A DNA stretch of 64,000 nucleotides from Actinokineospora globicatena (lineage in GTDB: Bacteria > Actinomycetota > Actinomycetes > Mycobacteriales > Pseudonocardiaceae): positions 124,001 through 188,000 of the forward strand of contig NZ_JAMTCR010000006.1 of NCBI RefSeq assembly GCF_024171945.1, written 5' to 3'. The stretch's first letter is position 1. Each line of letters begins with the position of its first letter. The notes under the pieces are model-generated. The model was not told where the DNA came from and did no database searches. It saw only the letters and a list, made by a program, of their open reading frames with translations. Both the position numbers and the translations under genes were made by a program. Of this stretch, positions 1-8,733 are shown one piece after another.

Positions 1-93
1 AAGCCAGACCGTCCGCGCTCGACCCATCGTCCGACGCGTCTACGTCGCTGAACTTGGACTTCTCAGGGTAAGAGAAGAGATCCGCTCGGCAGG

Positions 94-1356
94 TCAGGCG
101 GTCCGCAGTCCAGGTACCCGCGCGGCGTTGAGCGCTCCGCCGACCGAGTCGGCGATCGCCCGGCCCAACCGAACCGGTACGGCGTTGCCCAGCTGACGCA
201 TTTGCTCACCTCGGGGGCCCGCCAGCGTCCACTGGTCGGGGAAGGTCATCACCCGGGCCACCTCGCGCACCGTCATGTACCGGATCGAGCCGTCGTCCCG
301 GCGCAGCACGGTCTCGCCGCCAGGAACACCGTGGACACCCGCCTTGACTGTCTTCGCGGGGCGGTCGAGGTCGTTGGGGGTGTGCCCCGGGTACTCGCGC
401 GCGCCCGGCCATCCGAAGTGGTGCAACCACTCGGGGTGTTCGATCTTGTCGCCCAAGGGGGCGGGGAGAGCGGGGACGCCGGATTCCGCGTCGCCCAAGA
501 GGGCGTCACGCAGCGTTCGCCAAGGCTTCCGACCGTCCGACATCGGCATCGTGGCCGGAACGAGATCCGCTCGCGGTGACCGTCCCGCCCGATCCCAATA
601 GCTCCCGTCCGCTTGCGAGTGCCAGAGCGCGACCTCGGAATGGGTCGGGTCCGGGAAAGTCCAATCGGCCAAGCCGAGGTCCTTGCGGAAGGCGACGACG
701 ACCACTCGCCATCTCGTCTGCGGGACGCCGTAGTCCGCCGCGTTCAGCAGCGCCATTCGCACGTCGTACCGCTCAGTCGGATCCGAGCCCTCAGAACCCA
801 GTGCCTTGATCAAGCGCCGGTCGTGGTCGGACCACTCCTCGCCCTCGACGCGGCGCTCGAACGGCGTCTCGAGTTCTCGCAGGATGTAGTCGTAATAAGG
901 CCGGAAGGACGGGCGGAGCAGGCCTTTGACGTTCTCGGCGATGATCGCTCTCGGTCGCGTCTCGCGCACGACCCGGAACAACTCAGGCCACAGATTGCGG
1001 TGGTCGTCGTAGCCCTTGTGAGCGCCCCCGAGGCTCCACGGCTGGCAGGGGACCCCGCCCGCGATGACGTCGACCGCGCCTTCCCACCGGGTGAAGTCGA
1101 CGTTTCGGACATCGCCCTGGACCAGGGGCCACCTTGAGCGAACGTCCTTCGGGTCTGGCGCGCCCTCCACGTAGTCGACCGCGTGGTTGGCGCGTAGCGT
1201 CTCGCAGGCCCTGCGGTCCAGTTCGACGGCCAGGAGGTGCCGGAAGCCCGCGTCGTGCATGGCACAGGCGAGGCCGCCTCCACCAGTGAACAACTCGATG
1301 CTCGTTCCCACCTCGACCTGGGTCTTCCGTCGACCGGTCGCCGTTCGCTTCGCCAC
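94..1356 (-). CDS. DNA (cytosine-5-)-methyltransferase of a type II R-M system
   Basis: A 420-residue C5 DNA methyltransferase that would methylate a cytosine in the recognition site and protect the host from the nuclease encoded on the other side. Motif I (ELFTGGGGL) lies near residue 21, the catalytic PCQ loop with Cys104 at about 103-105 (GGVPCQPWS), motif VI ENV at 141-143, and the motif VIII QTRWR near 213. The variable target-recognition region and the C-terminal motif X (RQLGNAVPV) follow, so all expected parts are present and the length is normal. It is divergent from the nuclease gene with about 100 bases between them, the usual layout for a shared control region. The recognition site cannot be read from this protein alone. 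Family assignment is firm. Confidence 0.95.
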   Translation of the reverse strand: MAKRTATGRRKTQVEVGTSIELFTGGGGLACAMHDAGFRHLLAVELDRRACETLRANHAVDYVEGAPDPKDVRSRWPLVQGDVRNVDFTRWEGAVDVIAGGVPCQPWSLGGAHKGYDDHRNLWPELFRVVRETRPRAIIAENVKGLLRPSFRPYYDYILRELETPFERRVEGEEWSDHDRRLIKALGSEGSDPTERYDVRMALLNAADYGVPQTRWRVVVVAFRKDLGLADWTFPDPTHSEVALWHSQADGSYWDRAGRSPRADLVPATMPMSDGRKPWRTLRDALLGDAESGVPALPAPLGDKIEHPEWLHHFGWPGAREYPGHTPNDLDRPAKTVKAGVHGVPGGETVLRRDDGSIRYMTVREVARVMTFPDQWTLAGPRGEQMRQLGNAVPVRLGRAIADSVGGALNAARVPGLRTA

Positions 1357-1458
1357 GCGTGGACAGTACCGCGGCGGTTCTCGAACGTCCGTTCGCCCAG
1401 CTGCTCTTGGCGTGTCGATAGACTGTGATCTCCACCGGGGAGACGGAGGTCTACGGAG

Positions 1459-2265
1459 ATGTCAGCGAGTGGCGAGTTCCGCCTCAGCATCACCCAGGCT
1501 CTCGCCGACCAGCTCGCGTCGGGGCTGGCGGACTTGAGCCCGGACCCGTTGGATCCCACGCACATCGCCAATGTCGCCGCGAAACCAGGCGTCTACCAGC
1601 TCTACGAGAACGACGTCCTCGTCTACGTGGGTAAGGCCGAGGCCGCCGAGTCGCTGCCCAAGCGGCTCCGACAACACCACGACAAGCTTTCGGGCAGGCG
1701 CAACGTCGGATCAATGACGTTCACCTGCCTGTACGTCCACGAGGACATGCACGCTGTCTCGCCCGAGCGCCTTCTGATCAAGAAGTACGGGGCCGCCGGG
1801 TTCGCCTCGTGGAACTACGCGGGCTTCGGCAGCAAGGATCCCGGCAAGGAACGCGACACCACGAAGATCGATGACGGCCACTTCGACGCGACCCACCCGA
1901 TCAATCTCGATTTCGTCTGCGCGGGGATTCGAGCGCGTTCATACCTGCTCAGTGATCTGCTGGTCACGGTCAAGGCAGCGCTTCCGTTCCTCTTCAGGTA
2001 CCAGAAGGCGCCTTTTCACGACGACGTGATCGTGGCGGTTCCGAACGACGCGCCGAAGGCGGACGACCTCCTCGCCATCATGGGGGCCTGTGTCGCCGAG
2101 GCGGACGCGCGGTGGCGGATCATCGCGCTCCCCGGCTACGTGATCATGTATCCGAGGGAGGCGCCGTCACACGCCCTGAAGACATACCCCGAGTCGGCGG
2201 CGGTGACACCCGCTGCCCCGCCTAGCGCCGGTGACTTGTTCAGCGAGGATGACTACACGCTGTGA
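1459..2265 (+). CDS. Eco29kI-like GIY-YIG restriction endonuclease
   Basis: A 268-residue protein with a GIY-YIG nuclease core: GVYQLY at residues 44-49 and VYVGKA at 55-60 form the two strands that name the fold, a conserved Arg follows near 69-71, and Glu103 (SPERLL) fits the metal-binding glutamate. After this come WN, GFG, PG-x-x-R and HP blocks (about 118-150), an order I recognise from Eco29kI-family type II enzymes. Eco29kI cuts CCGCGG; that this enzyme does the same is inference. About 110 residues follow the core and I cannot assign them. The start ATG gives a protein beginning MSASGEF. The pairing with a C5 methyltransferase supports a restriction role over a homing or repair nuclease. 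Confidence 0.82.
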   Translation: MSASGEFRLSITQALADQLASGLADLSPDPLDPTHIANVAAKPGVYQLYENDVLVYVGKAEAAESLPKRLRQHHDKLSGRRNVGSMTFTCLYVHEDMHAVSPERLLIKKYGAAGFASWNYAGFGSKDPGKERDTTKIDDGHFDATHPINLDFVCAGIRARSYLLSDLLVTVKAALPFLFRYQKAPFHDDVIVAVPNDAPKADDLLAIMGACVAEADARWRIIALPGYVIMYPREAPSHALKTYPESAAVTPAAPPSAGDLFSEDDYTL

Positions 2266-2419
2266 TGTCTTTGGCCGAGAGAGGCACCATGTGGCCGTCA
2301 AAGCCGACTCGCGCTGAACCGCTACTCGATCGGGTGGCATGTCAAGCGGTAGCGGGTGGGTGCGGCCGGGGGCGGCAGTGTCCTGAGTGGACCACTGGTC
2401 GTTCGCTCAGGAGGTAGAG

Positions 2420-2890
2420 ATGCGTGCGTTGTTGCTGGCTGTCGGGATGCTGGTGCTGACCCCCGTGGTGGCCGCGGCTGATGTCGTCGAGGGGGAGGTG
2501 GCGGTGCGGTCGGTGTCGACCGGGCAGTGCCTGACCCGGCCGCTGGAGGAGGGGGTGGTGTACGGGGACGCGTGTGCGCCGCTGGACCGGCAGGCGTGGC
2601 AGTTGACGGTGCACGACGACTCGAGTGTGGCGATCACCGCGGCGGGGACCGACCTGTGCCTGGCGCACGTCGACCTGGACGTCATCTCCACGCCGTGCGA
2701 CGACCTCGCCGAGCTCCAGGTGTGGCGGCTGATCGAGCAGGACGGCTCGTTCCACATCCAGGCCACCAAGGACGACGCGGGGCTCGACTGGTGCCTCTGG
2801 CACGCCGACGACAGCCAGTACGTCGGCCTGCAGCCCTGCGCGGGCACGGTCGAGGGCGAGCGCTGGCAGTTCCCGCCCTTCCAGAACTGA
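2420..2890 (+). CDS. Secreted ricin-type beta-trefoil lectin domain protein
   Basis: A 156-residue protein with an N-terminal signal peptide (hydrophobic residues 3-18, probable cleavage after Ala-Ala-Ala near 20) and a single beta-trefoil. Three W-containing repeats can be seen (QAW at 58-60, QVW at 100-102, RWQF near 148), together with paired cysteines that mark the ricin B/CBM13 fold. It probably binds carbohydrate outside the cell; no catalytic domain is attached. The ATG at 2420 is chosen because a strong AGGAGG sits 8-12 bases upstream; an in-frame start at 2387 would spoil the signal peptide. A hairpin terminator follows directly after the stop. Confidence 0.85.
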   Translation: MRALLLAVGMLVLTPVVAAADVVEGEVAVRSVSTGQCLTRPLEEGVVYGDACAPLDRQAWQLTVHDDSSVAITAAGTDLCLAHVDLDVISTPCDDLAELQVWRLIEQDGSFHIQATKDDAGLDWCLWHADDSQYVGLQPCAGTVEGERWQFPPFQN

Positions 2891-2903
2891 TCAAGGGGCC
2901 GAT

Positions 2904-2929
2904 GCCCGGCTCCGCCAGTGGAGCCGGGC
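2904..2929. terminator. Hairpin terminator between convergent genes
   Basis: A perfect 10-bp stem (GCCCGGCTCC with GGAGCCGGGC) and a 6-base loop lie between the stop of the lectin gene and the stop of the convergent methyltransferase gene, so it can serve both strands. Confidence 0.75.
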
Positions 2930-2938
2930 CGCGGAACC

Positions 2939-3559
2939 CTAGGGGGCGAACGGTTTCCGGACCAGCAGGTGCGCCTGCTGGAAACGCTCGTCGGCGTACG
3001 GCTCGCGCACCAACCGGGCTACCTCAGTGAAACCCGCCTGCCGCAACAGGTTCGCGAGCCCGTCGGGTGACCAGCGGTACGCGGGCGTCACCTTGTGGTC
3101 GAACACCTGCGGCGCCGGGTCGTCCCCGGCGAAGAAACCGAGCAGCAGGTGCCCGCCTGGCGTCAAGACCCGCTCGAACTCGCTGAGAACAGCGGGCAAC
3201 CGAGCAGGCGGGACATGGATGACCGAGTAGAGCGCGAGAATGCCGCCGAGTGATCCGTCGGCGAGATCCAGCGCGGTCATGGAGCCTTCGTCGAACCGCA
3301 GATCCGGGTGGGCCTGTCGAGCCAGGGCGATCATCGCGGGGGACAGGTCGACGCCGAAGGTGGTCGGGCCGAGCGCGTGCAGGTGTGCCGTGACGTGGCC
3401 GGGACCGCACCCGAGATCGGCGACCGGCCCGTCCTGCACCAGCTCGGCGAACGCGGCCAGCAGCGCGCGCTCCAGCGGCCTTGTCTTGAGCGCGTCGCTG
3501 AAGAGTTCGGCGTAGAGCGGCGCGACGGCGTCGTAGGCGGCCCCGACTGGTTCGATCAC
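2939..3559 (-). CDS. Class I SAM-dependent methyltransferase
   Basis: A 206-residue cytosolic methyltransferase of the small-molecule (UbiE/type 11) kind. The SAM-binding loop is [10 protein letters not shown] at about residues 46-55, the acidic residue ending strand beta-2 is in FGVDLSPAM near 74, and a third motif ([15 protein letters not shown]) follows at about 108-122. The length is standard for a stand-alone methyltransferase domain. No biosynthetic neighbours point to a substrate. It lies between two terminators and looks monocistronic. Confidence 0.9.
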   Translation of the reverse strand: MIEPVGAAYDAVAPLYAELFSDALKTRPLERALLAAFAELVQDGPVADLGCGPGHVTAHLHALGPTTFGVDLSPAMIALARQAHPDLRFDEGSMTALDLADGSLGGILALYSVIHVPPARLPAVLSEFERVLTPGGHLLLGFFAGDDPAPQVFDHKVTPAYRWSPDGLANLLRQAGFTEVARLVREPYADERFQQAHLLVRKPFAP

Positions 3560-3591
3560 GCCGAAACCCTAGCCCGTGCCGCGAGGAGTAG

Positions 3592-3630
3592 CCACTGCCC
3601 TTGAGTCCACAACGGACTCAAGGGCAGTGG
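3592..3630 (-). terminator. Very strong 17-bp hairpin terminator of the dioxygenase gene
   Basis: A perfect 17-bp stem (3592-3608 with 3614-3630) encloses a 5-base ACAAC loop. It lies 8 bases beyond the stop of the minus-strand dioxygenase gene and just upstream of the next minus-strand gene, so it would isolate the methyltransferase from read-through. Confidence 0.85.
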
Positions 3631-3637
3631 TTCCCGA

Positions 3638-4555
3638 TCACACGGCCGAGAAGTGGGAGGCGTCACCCGTGCGGACGACGCTCGAGGTGCCGTCGATGCT
3701 CACCGGGACGTCGCCCGCGAGGGTGATGCGGTGCAGGCGGCGGGGGGCGTCGTCGTAGTCGGCGATGGCGTAGTGCTGGGTGGCGCGGTTGTCCCAGATG
3801 GCGACGTCGCCGTCCTGCCAGTGCCAGCGGACGGTGTTCTCCAGGCGGGTGACGCGGGCCTGCAGCAGCTGCAACAGCGCCTGCGACTCGACCGAGGTGA
3901 CCCCGATGAGGCGCTTGACGAAGTGGCCGAGCAGCAGCGAGCGCTCACCCGTCTCCGGGTGTAGGCGGACAACCGGGTGCTCGGTCTCGTACAGGTCCGA
4001 CTGGAACTCCGAGCGGTACTGCTCGGTCTTGACGTCCACGCCGCCGATGCGCAGCTCGTCGATGTTGGCCGCGTAGTCGTAGGCGTTGGTGTGCACCGCC
4101 CACAGGCCGTCGACGAGTGCCTTGAGCGAGAGCGGGAGCGACTCGTACGCCGCGACCGTGTTGGCCCACACCGTGTTCCCGCCGTACGGCGGCAGGTGCA
4201 CCGCGCGCAGGATGCTCACCGACGGGATCCGGTCGACGAACGTCACGTCGGTGTGCCAGCTGTTGGCCTTGCCGTACTCCGAGTCGATCGGCAGCACGTT
4301 CGGGTTCACCACTCCGCGCACGGTGGGGTGCGCCAGCGTCACCTCGCCGAGCAGCGAGCCGAACGCCAGCTGCCCGTCGTCGTCGAGGTGGTCCTGGCCG
4401 CGGAAGAAGATGACCTTGTTGGCCAGCAGCGCGGCGCGGATGGCGGCGACCGAGGCCTCGGACAGGTCACCGCCCAACCGCACGCCGTCGATGCGCGCGC
4501 CGATGTTCGAACCGAGCTTGACGACCGACACCTCGGTCTCCACGGACTGGCTCAC
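3638..4555 (-). CDS. TauD/AtsK-type Fe(II)/2-oxoglutarate-dependent sulfonate or sulfate-ester dioxygenase
   Basis: A 305-residue enzyme of the taurine/alkylsulfate dioxygenase family, which releases sulfite or sulfate from organosulfur compounds with 2-oxoglutarate and O2. The iron ligands fit His101 and Asp103 (SWHTDVTF) and His261 (ATQHYAI), and Arg276 in RRLHRIT is placed to bind 2-oxoglutarate. I chose the GTG at 4555 because AAAGGA lies just upstream; the longer frame to 4786 adds a tail unlike the family. It is divergent from the ROK regulator and the sulfatase/ABC operon, which favours an alkyl- or aryl-sulfate substrate over taurine, but the sequence does not decide this. Confidence 0.85.
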   Translation of the reverse strand: MSQSVETEVSVVKLGSNIGARIDGVRLGGDLSEASVAAIRAALLANKVIFFRGQDHLDDDGQLAFGSLLGEVTLAHPTVRGVVNPNVLPIDSEYGKANSWHTDVTFVDRIPSVSILRAVHLPPYGGNTVWANTVAAYESLPLSLKALVDGLWAVHTNAYDYAANIDELRIGGVDVKTEQYRSEFQSDLYETEHPVVRLHPETGERSLLLGHFVKRLIGVTSVESQALLQLLQARVTRLENTVRWHWQDGDVAIWDNRATQHYAIADYDDAPRRLHRITLAGDVPVSIDGTSSVVRTGDASHFSAV

Positions 4556-4893
4556 GGTGGGGTTCCTTTCGCTGGCGGGTGCCGCGACCGCGGCGAGAGG
4601 CGGGGTGGGCCCGCGACTCGAACCTACGAACGCGACCGGCGGGCCAACAAGCTTCCGCGAAGCACTGAAATTAAGTGGCGCCCCCGGTTCCATATCCCGG
4701 ACGCCGTTGACATCCCCTGTGGACGAACGGATTCTTCCCCTGTGCGCCGCTGTTGTCGTTGACCCCGCCCGCCGATCGCCCGGCACCGCCGACCGGGCTG
4801 TTCGTCTCCACGTGAGTTCTTTACCCGCTCGAACAAAAGCGGGTCACCCACCGTGCGCTCCCGTTCACGATCCCCGTCCGGAGGAACCCGCCC
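4556..4893. other. 338-bp divergent intergenic region, dioxygenase / ROK regulator
   Basis: This region must hold the promoters for the dioxygenase (minus) and the ROK regulator (plus). A TTGACA lies near 4708 with a poor -10 (GATTCT) 17 bases on. A GGAGG at 4880-4884 serves the ROK start. I see no convincing operator and no gene. Confidence 0.4.
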
Positions 4894-6107
4894 GTGCCCG
4901 ACATCCCGCGCCGACCGAGCGTGCGCGCGACCAACGCCGCCGCGGTGCTGGCCGTGATCCGCCGCGAGGGCCCGCTCTCCCGCGCCGCCATCGGCGAGCA
5001 CACCGGGTTGAGCATGCCCACGGTCAGCAGGCAGGTCGGGTGCTCATCGAACTCGGTCTGCTGCGCGAGTTCCCCGAACTGGTCCCGGTCGGTGCGATCG
5101 GCCGCCCCCGGGTGCCGATCCACCTCGACGACACCACCTTCGCCGCCTGCGGGGTGCACATCGGGGTGAGCACCACCACTTACGGCCTGGCCGACCTGCG
5201 CGGCACCCTGCTCGACTCCGAGGAGATCCCCACCCCGCAGGGCAGCGCCGAGGACGCGCTCGCGCACATCGCGGGCAAGGTCCGCGCGTTCCTGCGCCGT
5301 TGGCCGCGCCGCCGCGTGGTCGGCATCGGCCTCGCCAGCGGCGGCCTGGTCGACGTCGAACGCGGTCACCTCGACCACGACCGCCTCGGCTGGCACCGGG
5401 TGCCCGCCGCCGACCTGCTGCGCCGCGCCACCGGCTACCCCGTGCACCTCGACGGCCACGTCGCCGCGATGGCCAACGCCGAACTGCTCTTCGGCTGGGG
5501 ACCGCGGGTGTCGAGCCTGCTGTACTTCTACGCCCGCGAGGTCGTCGGCATCGCGCTGTCGGTGGACGGCGTGCTGCACCGCGGCCCCGGTGGTGGCGGC
5601 AGCATCGCGCACCTGCCCATCGGCGGCGACACCCGATGTCCGTGCGGCGCCACCGGCTGCCTGGAGGCCACCGTGGCCGACCGCACCGTGGCCGACCGCG
5701 CGGTCGCCGCCGGGATCGCCGCCGAACCCGACATCCGGCTGGTGCGGGCCGCCGCGACCGCCGGTGACGCCACCGCCAACGCCCTGCTCGCCGACCGCGC
5801 CACCGCCCTCGGCCGGGCCGTCGGCCTGCTGCGCGACGCGCTCAACCCCGACCGGGTGGTGCTCGGCGGCCAGGCCATCACCGACCCGGCGGAGCGGCTG
5901 CCCGACCTGCTGCGCGCCTTCGCCACCACCACGACCCTGCCGGGGACCGACATCGTCTCGGTCACCCGGTTCGGCCCCACCCTGCAGGCCACCGCCGCGT
6001 GCACCGGCCTGCTCAACCGCCTGTTCGACCACCCGCTCGACCTGCTCGACCAGGCACCCAGGACCGACCACCCGGCCAAGCGCAGCACCGACCCCGTCGG
6101 CGCCTGA
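4894..6107 (+). pseudogene. ROK-family transcriptional regulator, apparent 1-nt frameshift
   Basis: Read across a frame change near 5038 this is a ROK repressor (NagC/XylR type) of about 404 residues. The first frame, from GTG 4894 with GGAGG upstream, gives a winged helix-turn-helix ending SMPTVSRQV; the next frame from 5040 resumes with VLIELGLL and runs through the ROK domain, including the zinc motif CPCGATGCLE. One extra G in the GGG at 5038-5040 would restore a single frame, so this is either a real one-base loss or a base-calling error in a homopolymer. The gene lies between the dioxygenase and the sulfatase operon and is the obvious candidate regulator for both. If truly broken, the locus may be constitutive. 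Confidence 0.75.
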
Positions 6108-6128
6108 CCGGGACCGCCCCCGCGACCA

Positions 6129-6170
6129 CCACAGCGTCACAGCCACAGCGCGACCACCACAGCGCGACCA
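6129..6170. repeat. Three 14-bp direct repeats ahead of the importer operon
   Basis: Two identical units CCACAGCGCGACCA (6143-6156, 6157-6170) follow a degenerate unit at 6129-6142 that keeps the first eight bases. They sit in the 101-bp gap between the ROK gene and the binding-protein gene, where an operator would be expected. Confidence 0.55.
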
Positions 6171-6208
6171 CCCACCACAAGGCAACCCCCAGAGAGGCCC
6201 CCGCTCCG

Positions 6209-7777
6209 ATGAACGCTCCGTCCAGACGCCAGACGCTCAAGGCCATCGCGGCCGCCGCGCTGTTGCTCGCCGCGACCGCCTGCCAGTCGGCGGTGGACGC
6301 GCAGACCAGCTCGGCCGGTGCCTCCGCCGCGCCCAAGCCCGGCGGCGTCGCCGAGGTCGGCGTCGCGCTCGACCTCGTGCCCGCCAACCTGTTCACCAAC
6401 AGCAACGTGTCCATCACCACCGTCGTCGGGTTGGTCTACGACACGCTCGTCCGCTACGACCTCAAGTCGCTGGAGCCCCAGCCCCGGGTCGCCACCGAGT
6501 GGAAGCAGTCCGACGGCGGCAAGACCGTCACCTTCAAGCTGCGCAAGGACGTCAAGTACCACACCGGCCGCACGCTCACCTCGGCCGACGTGAAGTTCTC
6601 GCTGGCCAACTACGCCGACCCCAAGTGGAACGGCCAGCTGCTCAGCACCGCCAAGACCATCACCGCCGTGGAGACCCCGGCCGCCGACGAGGTCGTGCTG
6701 CGCCTGGAGCACCCGGTCAGCAACCTGTTCGACCTGCTCGACACCGTGCCGCTGGTCGACTCCGAGACCGCCGCCGACATCGCCACCGGCAAGAAGCTCG
6801 TCGGCACCGGCGCCTTCAAGTTCGACTCGTGGCGCCCCAACACCGACATCACCTTCAGCAAGAACCCCGACTACTGGGGCGGCGCGCCCTACCTCGACGG
6901 CGTGCACGTGCGGGTCATCCCGGACGCCCAGTCGCTGGCCGCCGCCGTCAAGTCCGGTCAGGTCCACCTCGCCCGCGGCGTCGGCTACCGCGACGCCGAG
7001 TCCCTCGCCTCGACCCCGGGCGTGCAGGTCACCTCGCTGGAGGGCGCCGAACTCCAGGCCTACGTCGGGCTGAACGTCACCGCGCCCGGGCTCGACGACC
7101 CGAAGGTCCGCCAGGCCATCGCCTACGCGTTGGACAAGGAGCGGATCATCAAGGAGGTCTTCCGGGACAAGGGCTACCCGACGTCGCTGCCGTGGCCGCG
7201 CACCAGCCCGGCGTACGACAAGGAGCTCGACGGCCGCTACCAGCGCGACCTCGCCAAGGCCAAGCAGCTGATCGCCGAGTCGGGCAAGCAGGTGCCGGAG
7301 ATCCCGCTGTCCTACGTCGGCAACGACGGCGTCTACACCGCCATCGCGCAGATCATCCAGAACAACCTCGCCGAGATCGGCGTGAAGGTCGCGCTGACCC
7401 CGGTCGACTCGACGCAGTTCATTAAGCAGCTCATCGGCGCCCAGTTCCCCGGCCTGTGGACCACCAGCCACTCGTGGGCGCAGTTCTCGCCCGCGACGCT
7501 GACCGTCAGCGCCTACCCGTTCAACGCCCGCCGCAACGCCTCCAAGTTCAGCTCCCCGAGCTACACCGCGGCCGCCGAGAACGCCTGGAAGCTGCCGTCG
7601 GCCACCGGCGCCGAGGCCACCGCGGCCTACAAGGAGCTGTCCACCCAGCTGCTCGACGGCGCGTTCCTGGCCGAGATCGGCGTGGTGTTCGAGCTCGCCG
7701 CCACCCGCGACACCCTGCACGGCCTGGACTGGTCGCGGCGCCGTGAGCTGGACTTCAGCGCGGTGTTCCTGGCATGA
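6209..7777 (+). CDS. Family 5 ABC transporter substrate-binding lipoprotein
   Basis: A 522-residue solute-binding protein of the peptide/nickel (SBP_bac_5) family that would deliver its ligand to the permeases encoded next. The N-terminus has SRRQTLK, which resembles a twin-arginine motif, then a hydrophobic stretch and a lipobox-like site ending at Cys25 (LLAATAC), so it is probably a lipoprotein. Family hallmarks such as VYDTLVRYD and RKDVKYHTGR follow. The ATG at 6209 has AGAGAGG upstream. The stop overlaps the next start by four bases, so the operon is translationally coupled. The position beside a sulfatase suggests uptake of a sulfated compound or conjugate rather than a peptide; this is inference. 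Confidence 0.88.
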   Translation: MNAPSRRQTLKAIAAAALLLAATACQSAVDAQTSSAGASAAPKPGGVAEVGVALDLVPANLFTNSNVSITTVVGLVYDTLVRYDLKSLEPQPRVATEWKQSDGGKTVTFKLRKDVKYHTGRTLTSADVKFSLANYADPKWNGQLLSTAKTITAVETPAADEVVLRLEHPVSNLFDLLDTVPLVDSETAADIATGKKLVGTGAFKFDSWRPNTDITFSKNPDYWGGAPYLDGVHVRVIPDAQSLAAAVKSGQVHLARGVGYRDAESLASTPGVQVTSLEGAELQAYVGLNVTAPGLDDPKVRQAIAYALDKERIIKEVFRDKGYPTSLPWPRTSPAYDKELDGRYQRDLAKAKQLIAESGKQVPEIPLSYVGNDGVYTAIAQIIQNNLAEIGVKVALTPVDSTQFIKQLIGAQFPGLWTTSHSWAQFSPATLTVSAYPFNARRNASKFSSPSYTAAAENAWKLPSATGAEATAAYKELSTQLLDGAFLAEIGVVFELAATRDTLHGLDWSRRRELDFSAVFLA

Positions 7778-8733
7778 CCCGGTACCTGCTGCGCCGCGCG
7801 CCGTCGGCGCTGATCGTGCTCTGGCTCGCCTCGGTGCTGATCTTCCTGGTCATCCGGGCGATCCCCGGCGACGCGGCCGCGGCGATGGCAGGGCCGGACG
7901 CCTCCGAGGAGGCCATCGCGGCCATCCGGCACGACCTCGGGCTCGACCTGCCGGTGTTCACCCAGTACCTGCACTGGCTCGGTGGCCTGCTCAGCGGTGA
8001 CCTTGGCCGGTCGTACCTGATCGGCGGCGACATCGCGGGCCTGGTCGGCGAGGGTTTCGCGAACACACTGACCCTCACCCTGGCGGCGCTGGTGATCGCG
8101 GTCCTGGTGGCGCTGCTGCTCGGCCCGATCTGGGCGGCGACCACCAACCGCTGGGTCGACCGGGTGCTCACCGGCTTCCACACCGCCGCGGTAGCGCTAC
8201 CGCCGTTCGTCACCGGCGTAGTGCTCATCATCGTCTTCGGTGTGTTCTTCCGGTTGCTGCCTACAGGCGGCGTTCCACCTAAGGGCATGTTCGACCGGCT
8301 CGACATCACGGCGCAGTACCTCGTGCTGCCTGCCGTGTGTCTAGCGCTACCGGTGGCAGGTGTGCTTACCGGGTTCCTCGCCGAGACACTGCGGGGGGAG
8401 TTGCGTCAGGACTACGTGACCACGGTCCGCGCGGCGGGGGTGAAGCGGCGCGAGATCGTCGTCCGGCACGCGATGCGCGGGGCGCTGCCGGTGGCCATCA
8501 CCACGCTCGGGCTCCAGACGGGCGCGCTGCTCGGCGGTGCGGTCCTGGTGGAGTCGATCTTCTCCTGGCCCGGCCTCGGGCTGCTCGTGGAGCAGGGCAT
8601 CACCCGCCGCGACTACCCGGTCGTGCAGGTGCTGCTGATGCTCTCGGTCACCGTGTTCGTGCTGGTCCAGCTGCTGACCGACGTCATACACGCCTACCTG
8701 GACCCGCGCGTCCGGTTGGGAGCGCAGACATGA
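7774..8733 (+). CDS. DppB-type ABC transporter permease
   Basis: A 319-residue inner-membrane permease with about six transmembrane segments. It begins with the typical YLLRRAPSALIVLWLASVL segment and carries the EAA loop (about residues 205-235, containing AAGVKRREIVVRHAMRGALP) that contacts the ATPase. It overlaps both neighbours by ATGA, which fixes the start and shows coupling within the operon. It should pair with the DppC-type permease that follows. Confidence 0.92.
   Translation: MTRYLLRRAPSALIVLWLASVLIFLVIRAIPGDAAAAMAGPDASEEAIAAIRHDLGLDLPVFTQYLHWLGGLLSGDLGRSYLIGGDIAGLVGEGFANTLTLTLAALVIAVLVALLLGPIWAATTNRWVDRVLTGFHTAAVALPPFVTGVVLIIVFGVFFRLLPTGGVPPKGMFDRLDITAQYLVLPAVCLALPVAGVLTGFLAETLRGELRQDYVTTVRAAGVKRREIVVRHAMRGALPVAITTLGLQTGALLGGAVLVESIFSWPGLGLLVEQGITRRDYPVVQVLLMLSVTVFVLVQLLTDVIHAYLDPRVRLGAQT

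Noticed and set aside
4610-4635. A GGTTCGAGTC-like stretch on the minus strand that looks like a tRNA T-loop.
   Set aside because: The bases that should form the T-stem do not pair (GTAGG against CGCGG), and no anticodon arm or acceptor stem can be built upstream.
4821-6185. A 454-codon minus-strand frame opposite the frameshifted ROK gene.
   Set aside because: Its product is Gly/Val/Arg low complexity and it mirrors the third positions of the ROK domain, which has clear motifs.
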